In this document: positions 1-6,165 of the stretch, in pieces | How the letters are laid out: every line of letters starts with the position of its first letter | Position numbering within the stretch: the first letter of the stretch is position 1 | Assembly: GCA_007127175.1 (NCBI GenBank) | Contig: SKZX01000355.1 | Coordinates: 1-8,832, forward strand | DNA length: 8,832 nucleotides | Direction: 5' to 3' | DNA from: Desulfobacterales bacterium | Lineage (GTDB): Bacteria > Desulfobacterota > Desulfobacteria > Desulfobacterales > Desulfosalsimonadaceae | Made by a program: the position numbers and the translations under genes | Notes under the pieces: generated by a model | Seen by the model: the letters and a program-made list of their open reading frames with translations, nothing else | Told to the model about the DNA's origin: nothing | Database searches by the model: none

Positions 1-108
1 CCCCCCGGCAGGCGAATGGCCCGCCCGTCAGTCGGCCCCGGTTGGAAAAAGGAAAAACCGGTTTTGAAGAATAAACTTTTTCCGCCTGTTACAAAGCTTC
101 AAAAAAAA

Positions 109-453
109 TCATGGTTTACAATAGCGGACTTCAAAAGTCAGGCATCCATAGGGTATAGAATAAGGACCGTGGGTCATACCGGGGGGCCGGCATGCATAAT
201 AACCCGGAAGGTATGTTTCCTTCTTCGTTTTGTCATACAAGGACCCTTCAAGAATCCACACCTCTTCCCAAAATTCGTGAGTGAGTGTTTCAGTGGTTTC
301 AGTTCCCGGGGGGAATTTCAGGAGGCGCGTGCAGTCGCCCGTTTCAAGGTCGTGGCTCAAAATTTTTTCCATAATACCAGGAATGCCCATCTCGACGGAT
401 TTCCACACGAAAGCGGTGTCGGAATCGGTAAACTCGATTTCCGGTTTGGGCAC
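109..453 (-). CDS. small single-domain cupin protein, last gene of the operon
   Basis: A 114-residue protein with a single cupin (small beta-barrel) fold. Motif 1 is seen around residues 50-70, with His59, Glu63/Glu64 and the closing Gly70. Motif 2 is around residues 84-95, ending in the PPGMTH stretch with His95. The second His of the usual HxH pair is replaced (the text reads HEF), so the metal site is either reduced or uses other ligands. The start is the GTG at 453, not the in-frame ATG at 522. The GTG has a near-perfect AGGGAGG seven bases upstream, while the ATG would overlap the preceding gene and add a 23-residue tail unlike cupins. It lies 46 bp after the DUF1445 gene and is probably co-transcribed with it. 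Small cupins in catabolic operons are isomerases, dioxygenases, lyases or sensors; nothing here decides which. The family is clear, the function unknown. Confidence 0.85.
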   Translation of the reverse strand: MPKPEIEFTDSDTAFVWKSVEMGIPGIMEKILSHDLETGDCTRLLKFPPGTETTETLTHEFWEEVWILEGSLYDKTKKETYLPGYYACRPPGMTHGPYSIPYGCLTFEVRYCKP

Positions 454-460
454 GGCAATT

Positions 461-467
461 CCTCCCT
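461..467 (-). promoter_or_regulatory. Shine-Dalgarno that fixes the cupin GTG start
   Basis: The minus strand reads AGGGAGG, followed by a seven-base spacer and GTG at 453. No comparable site precedes the ATG at 522, so this decides the start. Confidence 0.8.
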
Positions 468-499
468 GATTGATGTTGTAACACCTTGTTTTTTGACTG

Positions 500-1285
500 C
501 TAAAAAATCGCCATTTCCTCATCGAGCAAATCGGATACGAACATGTGCCCCGGCGAATGTGTGATAGCCAAAGGACTTTTTATGGAAAGCGCTGCCAAGG
601 TTGAGGTCACGCCGCAAGCCCAGAAAACGGGAATTTCACCTTCCCTTATCGTCACCGGATCACCGAAATCGGGCTTGGACAGATCAAAAATGCCAATCTG
701 CTCCGGCGACCCCATGTGAACGGGAGCGCCATGGGTAACATGGTAGCGGGTAGTAATCTGGACCGCCCGGACGGCCTGCCCGGGCGTCATGGGGCGCATG
801 CTGACCACCAGTTTTGATGAAAAATCCCCTGCACCTTGGCAATCCCTGTTTGTGACATACATGGATACGTTTTTTCCTTCCTCAATGTTTCTTACCGGTA
901 CATGGGCCGCCATCAGAGCCTTTTCAAATGAAAAACTGCATCCCAGCAAAAACGTTACCGTATCTTCGCCGAACATTTCTGAGACATCGTGTACCTCGGA
1001 TTCCAGCACGCCGTTTCTATAAATACTGTATTTGGGAAGATCTGTCCGAACGTCAGCGCCTTTGGCAATATTGGGTGAAAAACGGCCGGGTTCCAGAACA
1101 TCGAGAACGGGACACGGTTTGGGGTTCCGGTTACAGAACAATAAAAATTCAAAGGCGTTTTCTTTGGGAAGCATTACCATGTTTGCTTGAACATAGCCAC
1201 TTGCAACTCCTGAGGTTTGCCCAGTCCACTTACCGTTCCGTATCTCCTGGCGCAACTTGTCTGCGCTCCAATGCTTTGGGTTCAA
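500..1285 (-). CDS. DUF1445 / YcsI-family putative hydro-lyase
   Basis: A 261-residue, full-length soluble protein of the DUF1445 (UPF0317, Bacillus YcsI-like) family. Family landmarks in order are the Gly-rich SGVASGYVQAN segment near residues 25-35, NPKPCP at 54-59, GCSFSFE at 115-121, VSMRP at 161-165, HGAPVHMG at 185-192, FWACGVT at 221-227 and HSPGHMFVSD at 243-252. Conserved Cys and His residues (Cys116, His185, His190, Cys224, His243, His247) are candidates for catalysis or metal binding. The family is usually annotated 'putative hydro-lyase' without a proven reaction. In Bacillus, ycsI sits near the 5-oxoprolinase genes, and the mitochondrial D-glutamate cyclase protein DGLUCY carries a related N-terminal domain, hinting at amino-acid-derived lactam or carboxylate chemistry. 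The start is TTG at 1285, with AGGAG eight bases upstream and no in-frame ATG nearby. It follows dctM by 66 bp. Confidence 0.9.
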   Translation of the reverse strand: MNPKHWSADKLRQEIRNGKWTGQTSGVASGYVQANMVMLPKENAFEFLLFCNRNPKPCPVLDVLEPGRFSPNIAKGADVRTDLPKYSIYRNGVLESEVHDVSEMFGEDTVTFLLGCSFSFEKALMAAHVPVRNIEEGKNVSMYVTNRDCQGAGDFSSKLVVSMRPMTPGQAVRAVQITTRYHVTHGAPVHMGSPEQIGIFDLSKPDFGDPVTIREGEIPVFWACGVTSTLAALSIKSPLAITHSPGHMFVSDLLDEEMAIF

Positions 1286-1291
1286 TGCATG

Positions 1292-1298
1292 CTCTCCT
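1292..1298 (-). promoter_or_regulatory. Shine-Dalgarno for the TTG start of the DUF1445 gene
   Basis: The minus strand reads AGGAGAG, with the TTG start at 1285. An ATG lies between them at 1290 but opens only the two-codon frame ATG-CAT-TGA, whose stop overlaps the TTG. The SD is better spaced for TTG (8 bases from AGGAG) than for this ATG (3 bases). Confidence 0.65.
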
Positions 1299-1351
1299 GT
1301 ATTCCGGTTTATTCACTGTTAATTGTTGCATACGCCATCTGGGTTATCACC

Positions 1352-2629
1352 TTACGGGATCAGAATATGCGTCAACCCCGGAAAAGCAATCAAAATAATG
1401 ATCATTACAAACATCATGAAAACAAAGGGTATGCTGCCGACCATGACATCCGTGATGCTCCCCTGCTGCCGGACCCCTTGTACAACATAAAGGTTCAGTC
1501 CAACCGGGGGGGTGATCAACGCCATTTCGATCAAAAGAATCATGAGGATACCGAACCATACCGGGTCATATCCCAGACTGATGACAATGGGGGTCACTAT
1601 CGGTATCGTGATTACCATGAGGGAAAGGGTTTCGATGAAAAAACCCAATACGATGTATACGCAGATAATAACAATAAGCGTGCCGAGCGCAGTAAGTCCC
1701 AGTTCATTAAGAAACCTGTTGAGCATTTCGGTGAGTCCGATGGAAGCCAAAATGAAATTGAGAAACTTGGCCGCGATGAGTATCAGCATGATCATGGCCG
1801 TAGTCCGCATGGTTCCCTCGATAACCGCCTTGAAAAAGGACAACCGGAGCTTTCCATAGCTTGCTGCCAAAACGATAGCCGCCAGTACGCCGAGGGCAGC
1901 GCTTTCCGTTGGGGTGGCAAATCCAGCGTATATGGTACCGATGACGACGAAAAAGATGAATAGCACCGGGATAAAGTGTCTCAGGCTGGCTATCCTGTAC
2001 TTCCACGTATACTGTCTTGATTTGCTTCCCAACTGAGGCCAGATCGCACATGCAATCAGGATGAAAAACATAAAAATAATCATCAAGGTAATGCCCGGCA
2101 CGATGCCTGCCATGAACAACTGGGGGATGGATGTGTTGGTAAGGACCCCATAGACGATCAGGTTGATCGACGGTGGGATCAGAATGCCCAGCGTGCCTCC
2201 GGCGGCTATGGATCCTGCGAAAAAGCTTTCATTGTAGCCGAACTTGCGGGACTGGGGCAGCGCCACCGTGGAAATGGTGGCAGCCGTTGCGACGCTGGAG
2301 CCAGAAGTTGCAGAAAACATTGCGCTGGTGCCGATATTGGCGTGGAGCATTCCTCCAGGAAGCCAGGAGAGCCAACTGTCCAATGCATCGTATACTTTAT
2401 CCGCTATCCCGGCTTTCAGGAGAATTTCTCCCAAAAGAACGAAAAGGGGGATGGCCAGCAAAACGAAATCGGTGCTCGCGCTCCAGGTAATCTCGCCAAT
2501 GGCTTGATACAACGGGAACGGAGTAAAGAATTTGTCCAGCACCAGGGCCAGAACGCCTAGCGTCGCCGCGACGTGAACGCTCAGAATCAACAGAACCAGG
2601 AGAACGATAAACGCTATAATCAGGGGCAT
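1352..2629 (-). CDS. dctM: TRAP transporter large permease, DctM family
   Basis: A 425-residue polytopic inner-membrane protein, the normal length for the DctM subunit, which forms the substrate channel and uses an ion gradient. About a dozen hydrophobic segments are visible, beginning at residues 3-30 and ending at about 398-418. Family motifs include GILIPPS at 148-154, TPTESAALG at 239-247, the FIETLSL segment near 331-337 and LITPPVGLNLYV at 371-382. The two Pro-Pro motifs sit in the two pseudo-symmetric halves, as expected of the elevator-type transport domain. ATG at 2629 begins two bases after the dctQ stop (TGA-CC-ATG), with GGAAAG upstream, so translation is probably coupled to dctQ. 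With DctP and DctQ it makes a complete tripartite transporter. The substrate class (a carboxylate) is inferred from the family. Confidence 0.96.
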   Translation of the reverse strand: MPLIIAFIVLLVLLILSVHVAATLGVLALVLDKFFTPFPLYQAIGEITWSASTDFVLLAIPLFVLLGEILLKAGIADKVYDALDSWLSWLPGGMLHANIGTSAMFSATSGSSVATAATISTVALPQSRKFGYNESFFAGSIAAGGTLGILIPPSINLIVYGVLTNTSIPQLFMAGIVPGITLMIIFMFFILIACAIWPQLGSKSRQYTWKYRIASLRHFIPVLFIFFVVIGTIYAGFATPTESAALGVLAAIVLAASYGKLRLSFFKAVIEGTMRTTAMIMLILIAAKFLNFILASIGLTEMLNRFLNELGLTALGTLIVIICVYIVLGFFIETLSLMVITIPIVTPIVISLGYDPVWFGILMILLIEMALITPPVGLNLYVVQGVRQQGSITDVMVGSIPFVFMMFVMIIILIAFPGLTHILIP

Positions 2630-2631
2630 GG

Positions 2632-3207
2632 TCAGCTTTCCGGGGTTGTGGTATCCAATGGTTTGATTTCTTCAAGCACATTCGGGGATCCGGCAACGTT
2701 TTCAGCAGATCGCAGGTCTCCTTTGAGCTGGTAATAGATGAGGGCTATCAGCATGCCTGCGATAATCAGGGTAAAACCCACCAGGCCGACAAACCAGATG
2801 GATTGGGGTATCCACATGGGCGTCTGCAGGGGTGTGTTGGCTGTTGATTGCCGGATAATGGATGTGTGCAGAAGGTCCCAGGAGAAATAGGTTACCATCC
2901 CAATGTAAGCCAAAAACAGCGTAAGCGCCAGCGTGTCAAGGATGTTGCGAATGGCTAACGGCAGGTAATAGTAGAGCACATCGATCCGGATATGGCTTTT
3001 GTGGTAAAGGCAATACCCCAGAGACCAGCTGCAGATGATGGCCAGCACGTAACTGGAGAGTTCATCCGCTCCACCGATGGTCATTGCGAAAAAACGGCGC
3101 AAAATGACTTCGACGCCGATCATCACCGTGGCCGCCAGCAATAAAAAACCGCACACCCATGCGCAGATACGTGAAAAAAACTCTATGACCCGGAGAAAGG
3201 TTTTCAT
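2632..3207 (-). CDS. dctQ: TRAP transporter small permease, DctQ family
   Basis: A 191-residue inner-membrane protein with four hydrophobic segments, at about residues 14-38, 47-66, 84-110 and 132-160, matching the four-helix DctQ subunit that pairs with DctM. The typical sequence after helix 2, ending in HKSHIRIDVL (about residues 68-77), is present. The C-terminal 25 or so residues are hydrophilic. ATG at 3207 has only a weak Shine-Dalgarno (the preceding bases read CGGGCAGCCA), in contrast to the strong site of dctP. A stable stem-loop fills the 54-bp gap upstream. Both features fit lower expression of the membrane subunits than of the binding protein, but that is inference. The stop is two bases before dctM. 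Confidence 0.94.
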   Translation of the reverse strand: MKTFLRVIEFFSRICAWVCGFLLLAATVMIGVEVILRRFFAMTIGGADELSSYVLAIICSWSLGYCLYHKSHIRIDVLYYYLPLAIRNILDTLALTLFLAYIGMVTYFSWDLLHTSIIRQSTANTPLQTPMWIPQSIWFVGLVGFTLIIAGMLIALIYYQLKGDLRSAENVAGSPNVLEEIKPLDTTTPES

Positions 3208-3223
3208 TGGCTGCCCGTTTTGG

Positions 3224-3248
3224 GGCCGGGCCCTTTACGGACCCGGCC
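3224..3248 (-). other. intercistronic stem-loop between dctP and dctQ
   Basis: On the minus-strand transcript a 10-bp stem forms between GGCCGGGTCC and GGGCCCGGCC around the loop GUAAA. Nine pairs are Watson-Crick and one is a G-U wobble. It begins 13 bases after the dctP stop and ends 16 bases before dctQ. It is followed by CCAAAA rather than a T-run, so it does not look like an intrinsic terminator. A role in protecting the dctP message, or in partly separating dctP from dctQM, is known for similarly placed hairpins in binding-protein transporter operons and is inferred here. Confidence 0.75.
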
Positions 3249-3261
3249 GTTTGTTTGAAAA

Positions 3262-4326
3262 TCACTGAATTTGAATGTCTACTTTTTTTCCGATGGTTTC
3301 GTTCCACTCCTGGATCACGGCGGGCCGTACGGTCTTGGCCCATGCCGGTATCACCTCATCGATCAGCAGCTTTCTGGCTTTTGCCAGATCAGCATCCGTA
3401 ACGGGGACCTCCACCAGATTGTTCGGCCTGCCGTATGGGCATTCCTGGCCCGTCAGGCATTCGATCCCCTCCCGGGTCTCTTTTAAGGTTACCTCCCATC
3501 CGGGAACTTCAACTTTCTCGTTGATCAATGCCTGAATCAACTCTTGCTGAGACGTTGTCAGGCTGTTCCATGTATCCAGGTTCATGACGCCTATGACATG
3601 GTCCCACCCGCCGATGGGCATGGGATAGACGTAGTTCGAGACTTCGCCCCAACCAGCGGAATAGCCGGACAAGCTTCCGGTGACCGCCCCATCTACGACA
3701 CCGCGCTGAAGGGATTGGGGAACTTCGGAAAAGCTAAGGGTTACGCCTGTGGCTCCGGCAGCATCCAGGAATCTAGCGGTTGTCCATCCACTGGCTCGGA
3801 TTTTCTTTCCCCTCAAATCATCGAGACCACCGATTTCCACCCGGCTGAAAAGGATCTGGGCAGGATAGGGGACGATACTCAACAGCTTGGCATTAAAATT
3901 CTGCTGCAGGTATTTGTCGATAATGGGCCGATACGCCTCGGCTACCTCGAATGCCAGATCCAGGTCCGGAGCTATAACCGGGAAATCAAGCCCTGCCAGT
4001 TCGGGAGAGTCCGAAACCACGTAGTTGATTACCGTATGGACGACATCGAATGTCCCCCTGCCCAGTTGCCGCAGCACCGCCTCGCCACCGAAGCCAATTT
4101 GGCCAAGGTTGGTCATGCTTGCTGTTAACTGTTGATCCGTGGCTGCGGGAAGTTCCTTCATCCAGAAAGGCTCCTCAAGTTGCTTGTACATCGTAAGGTT
4201 GCTCCAGCTTCCCACAACGCGGAACTGCTTTTCCGCCGAAAATGCATGGGTACTGATAAGCGCCACCAAAAGCAGCGCGCTGAGCAGTGATAAACCAAAA
4301 CCTTTGACCACCCTTGCTTTATTCAT
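3262..4326 (-). CDS. dctP: TRAP transporter periplasmic solute-binding protein, DctP family
   Basis: A 354-residue exported protein. A Sec signal peptide is plain: basic MNKARVVKG, then a hydrophobic run to about residue 26, then the likely cleavage AFSA|EKQ after residue 31. The mature protein has the DctP hallmark DLRGKKIRASG. Its Arg177 is the position that salt-bridges the ligand carboxylate in characterised TRAP receptors. This is followed by the VPQSLQRGVVDGAVTG segment (about 202-217), the usual Q-x-G-x-x-DG signature. The only two cysteines are at 290 and 296, which are likely to form a disulfide in the periplasm. ATG at 4326 overlaps the stop of the nitrilase gene in an ATGA junction. 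AGAGGAGA seven bases upstream supports it over the TTG at 4350. Ligand: an organic acid, identity unknown. Confidence 0.95.
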   Translation of the reverse strand: MNKARVVKGFGLSLLSALLLVALISTHAFSAEKQFRVVGSWSNLTMYKQLEEPFWMKELPAATDQQLTASMTNLGQIGFGGEAVLRQLGRGTFDVVHTVINYVVSDSPELAGLDFPVIAPDLDLAFEVAEAYRPIIDKYLQQNFNAKLLSIVPYPAQILFSRVEIGGLDDLRGKKIRASGWTTARFLDAAGATGVTLSFSEVPQSLQRGVVDGAVTGSLSGYSAGWGEVSNYVYPMPIGGWDHVIGVMNLDTWNSLTTSQQELIQALINEKVEVPGWEVTLKETREGIECLTGQECPYGRPNNLVEVPVTDADLAKARKLLIDEVIPAWAKTVRPAVIQEWNETIGKKVDIQIQ

Positions 4327-5114
4327 GTCAAATCTCCTCTTTGTAACCAATTTTTGCGGCTTGCCAGCCCCGGAAAGCGATTTCTGGCATCTTTTACGAC
4401 ACCAGCATCGATTCGGGTCCGGGCGATTGCCTCGTCATCGCCACAACCGGCCAAAACCGTGCCCCATGGGTCAATAATCATGCTGTGCCCAACAAAGGCG
4501 ACGCCCCGGTTGACTCCTGTACTATTGGCCGCCACCAGAATGCATTGATTTTCGATGGCTCTTGTCCGGGTGAGCAACATCCAATGCTCTAAACGCGGAT
4601 ATGGCCACGCCGAGCATACCAGAAACATCTCTGCCCCCAAGTCCACCATTTGTCGAAACAACTCGGGAAATCGCAGGTCGAAACAGGTTGCCAGTCCCAT
4701 ACCGCCCAGCGGTGTCTCAATGACGCAGATGCGTTCACCGGGCGACAAAATATCGCTTTCTTGCGAGTTGAACCCAAAAAGATGGATCTTTCGGTACTCG
4801 CCAAGCACCTCGCCTGTCGGTGACAGCAAAAAACTGGCATTGTAGCAGCCTGATGCGGTTTTGAGCGGAAAACTGCCTGTATGCAAATAGGCACCCGTTT
4901 CTTTCGCCATTTCCTTCATTGCGGCCAAGGTTTTTTCACTTTCTGATTCAGCCGCGGATAGATATTTTTCAAAACTCATGAAACCGATGTTCCAGAGCTC
5001 CGGAAGGACAATCAGGTCAGATCCACGACACTGCCGGATCAGCTTCACAGCACTTTCAATGGCGCTGTCCACGTTGTCTTCAATCACCTGCATTTGAATG
5101 GCGGATATCTCCAT
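4323..5114 (-). CDS. carbon-nitrogen hydrolase (nitrilase superfamily, omega-amidase-like)
   Basis: A 263-residue cytoplasmic enzyme of the usual single-domain nitrilase-superfamily length. The catalytic triad is visible: Glu39 in VLPELWNIGF, Lys109 in EYRKIHLFGF, and the nucleophile Cys144 in LATCFDLRFPELFR. The CFDLRFPELFR context resembles the YafV/Nit2 omega-amidase and Nit1 branch rather than true nitrilases, so hydrolysis of a small amide of a carboxylic acid to acid plus ammonia is likely. The exact substrate is not shown. The start is ATG at 5114, with AAAGGG six bases upstream; a TTG at 5129 would give five extra residues but overlaps the upstream gene and lacks a better site. It lies 11 bp after the DUF2848 gene and overlaps dctP by four bases. 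Co-transcription with the transporter suggests it acts on the imported compound or a breakdown product. Confidence 0.93.
   Translation of the reverse strand: MEISAIQMQVIEDNVDSAIESAVKLIRQCRGSDLIVLPELWNIGFMSFEKYLSAAESESEKTLAAMKEMAKETGAYLHTGSFPLKTASGCYNASFLLSPTGEVLGEYRKIHLFGFNSQESDILSPGERICVIETPLGGMGLATCFDLRFPELFRQMVDLGAEMFLVCSAWPYPRLEHWMLLTRTRAIENQCILVAANSTGVNRGVAFVGHSMIIDPWGTVLAGCGDDEAIARTRIDAGVVKDARNRFPGLASRKNWLQRGDLT
4333..4340 (-). promoter_or_regulatory. strong Shine-Dalgarno of dctP inside the nitrilase gene
   Basis: The minus strand reads AGAGGAGA ahead of ATG at 4326, inside the last codons of the upstream nitrilase gene. It favours this ATG over the TTG at 4350 and suggests strong, coupled translation of the binding protein. 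Confidence 0.75.
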
Positions 5115-5120
5115 TGCAGT

Positions 5121-5126
5121 CCCTTT
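5121..5126 (-). promoter_or_regulatory. Shine-Dalgarno fixing the nitrilase ATG start
   Basis: AAAGGG on the minus strand, six bases before ATG at 5114, spanning the end of the DUF2848 gene. Confidence 0.6.
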
Positions 5127-5830
5127 CAATCTCCCCCCGGGTTCAGGGAATGCAGCGCCCGAATGGTATATGACAATTTCAGTTTTCGGTTCAGCCTATC
5201 GTCAATCAATTCCGCCCGGAATCCCTCTCCATATAGAAAATCGTCGGTTTTAAGGCTTAGGGTGCCCGAAAAAAGAATGGTGCCCTCAAGGTTCGTGCCG
5301 GTTTTTTCAGCCACGAAATCCATGAGTTGGCTTGGAGAAAAAATAGCACCCAGCGTCGCTTCCTGATAGAGAAATTCCTTTCCATCTTTGACAACATGGC
5401 TGCGCAGTATAATGTCATCCCAGTGGTCAGCAACGTCCTCCAACAACCAGATCTGCCGCCCAATAATATTGGGGCAAATCTGTTTGGACCGCGGAATATC
5501 GGTTTTTTCCAAAAAACGATCCGTATGATCGCTTCCTATACCAATATAAACGGTTTTCTCATTTTTTACAAACAACACATACTCGGCTTCTCCCGACGTT
5601 TCATTGCCATAAACATCAATTTCATCCCAGGCATACAGGCAATGGCAACCAATGGCGTAAAGGGCCGGAGTCGACGATGGTGCAGGAACGCCTTTTGCAG
5701 CAAGTTCCTGTACATGCTTCCGAACCTCCTCCTGATTTCTGCCAACATAGCCAGCATTAAACATCCGGCTGTATTCAAAGGGGACGGAAACAGCCTGGCC
5801 TTTTGCATCAAGATTAAGGTGTGTAATCAC
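5126..5830 (-). CDS. DUF2848 family protein, first gene of the operon
   Basis: A 234-residue soluble protein recognised as DUF2848 by overall pattern, length and segments such as GSDHTDR at 99-105, the CLYAWDEIDVYG region at about 64-75, and EGTILFSGT at 182-190. The last segment resembles the Gly-rich strand of fumarylacetoacetate-hydrolase-fold enzymes, and hydrolase or lyase activity on a keto acid is a reasonable guess. I know of no proven reaction for the family. The start is GTG at 5830, with AAGGAG six bases upstream. It is the promoter-proximal gene, preceded by a 335-bp regulatory region, and followed 11 bp later by the amidohydrolase. Placement at the head of a TRAP operon suggests a central catabolic step. 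Confidence 0.85.
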   Translation of the reverse strand: MITHLNLDAKGQAVSVPFEYSRMFNAGYVGRNQEEVRKHVQELAAKGVPAPSSTPALYAIGCHCLYAWDEIDVYGNETSGEAEYVLFVKNEKTVYIGIGSDHTDRFLEKTDIPRSKQICPNIIGRQIWLLEDVADHWDDIILRSHVVKDGKEFLYQEATLGAIFSPSQLMDFVAEKTGTNLEGTILFSGTLSLKTDDFLYGEGFRAELIDDRLNRKLKLSYTIRALHSLNPGGD

Positions 5831-5977
5831 AATGTTCTCCTTGTTCGTGGCAAGCGTATTGGAATTGGATCCTTTTGACTAAGCTGCCAATATCCCTGCC
5901 TAATCGCAACGAAAAAAATAAGACGGGATTGAACCGACGGCACAAGCAAAATTAACAAACATTTCAGAAGTTCAAAA

Positions 5978-6006
5978 AAATTATGGCGTATTAAATCCCC
6001 TGTTAA
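5978..6006 (-). promoter_or_regulatory. candidate second promoter in repeat copy 1
   Basis: The equivalent of the copy-2 site: TTAACA (6006-6001), 17-base spacer, TAATTT (5983-5978). It has one mismatch in the -35 and the same weak -10. If both copies work, the operon would have tandem starts about 31 bases apart. Alternatively the repeats are regulator binding sites and the hexamer match is incidental. Confidence 0.3.
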
Positions 6007-6008
6007 CA

Positions 6009-6036
6009 AAATTATGGAGAATTAATTCCCTGTCAA
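6009..6036 (-). promoter_or_regulatory. candidate sigma-70 promoter in repeat copy 2
   Basis: On the minus strand a perfect -35 TTGACA (6036-6031) is followed after 16 bases by TAATTT (6014-6009), a poor -10; CATAAT and ATAATT overlap it at shorter spacing. The perfect -35 and the position upstream of the operon support it. The weak -10 would suit an activated promoter. Confidence 0.4.
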
Positions 6037-6074
6037 CAGTTTTCGCATGACTTGCCGTAAGTCGCTGAGCGGGC

Positions 6075-6162
6075 GGGCGTCCTGCCCCGGCCTGCGGGAG
6101 CCCCCCACACGGATAACGTGACACAGGGAGCTCCTGTCCGGGTTCAGCAGCAGGGCCCCTGC
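6075..6162 (-). other. GC-rich hairpin cluster after the kinase stop
   Basis: Small inverted repeats lie just downstream of the kinase gene: GCAGGG/CCCTGC around one base at 6150-6162, ACAGG/CCTGT around five bases at 6123-6137, and GGGC/GCCC around five bases at 6075-6087. No T-run follows any of them, so none is a classical intrinsic terminator. They may shape the 3' end of the kinase message. In such GC-rich sequence, chance is a real alternative. Confidence 0.35.
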
Positions 6163-6165
6163 GGA

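Larger units (their letters stand above)
5977..6037. repeat. two abutting 30/31-bp direct repeats in the operon promoter region
   Basis: Copy 1 is 5977-6007 (31 bp) and copy 2 is 6008-6037 (30 bp), directly adjacent. They share the first ten bases exactly (aaaattatgg) and most of the rest, with a handful of substitutions and one single-base gap; both end in a tgtyaac stretch. In copy 2 the centre is a near-palindrome around AATTAATT. Position and spacing fit duplicated operators or duplicated promoters for the operon transcribed to the left. No known regulator site is recognised. Confidence 0.8.
5831..6165. other. 335-bp intergenic region between the kinase gene and the operon
   Basis: No convincing gene is seen on either strand. 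Composition changes sharply near 6045. The side next to the kinase (6045-6165) is strongly GC-rich with several small hairpins. The side next to the operon (5831-6044) is AT-rich and carries a tandem repeat at 5977-6037, promoter-like hexamers, and a leader of about 140-170 bases that ends in the Shine-Dalgarno of the DUF2848 gene at 5837-5842. A 62-codon frame starting at GTG 6169 overlaps the kinase stop but has low-complexity Arg/Pro/Gly content and no recognisable domain. Confidence 0.7.

Noticed and set aside
54..104. Possible operon terminator after the cupin gene
   Set aside because: There is a 12-base palindrome AAAACCGGTTTT at 54-65 and an 8-bp AT-rich inverted pair (62-69 with 97-104) across a 27-base loop. 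Neither gives a stable stem followed by a T-run in the operon sense.
1217..1963. A 248-codon open frame on the plus strand, rich in Asp, His and Asn
   Set aside because: It is the antisense shadow of the hydrophobic dctM gene. Its polar, low-complexity composition is what complementing hydrophobic codons produces.
3544..4128. A 194-codon open frame on the plus strand
   Set aside because: It is antisense to dctP, with no Shine-Dalgarno of note and no domain; dctP is supported by signal peptide and family motifs.
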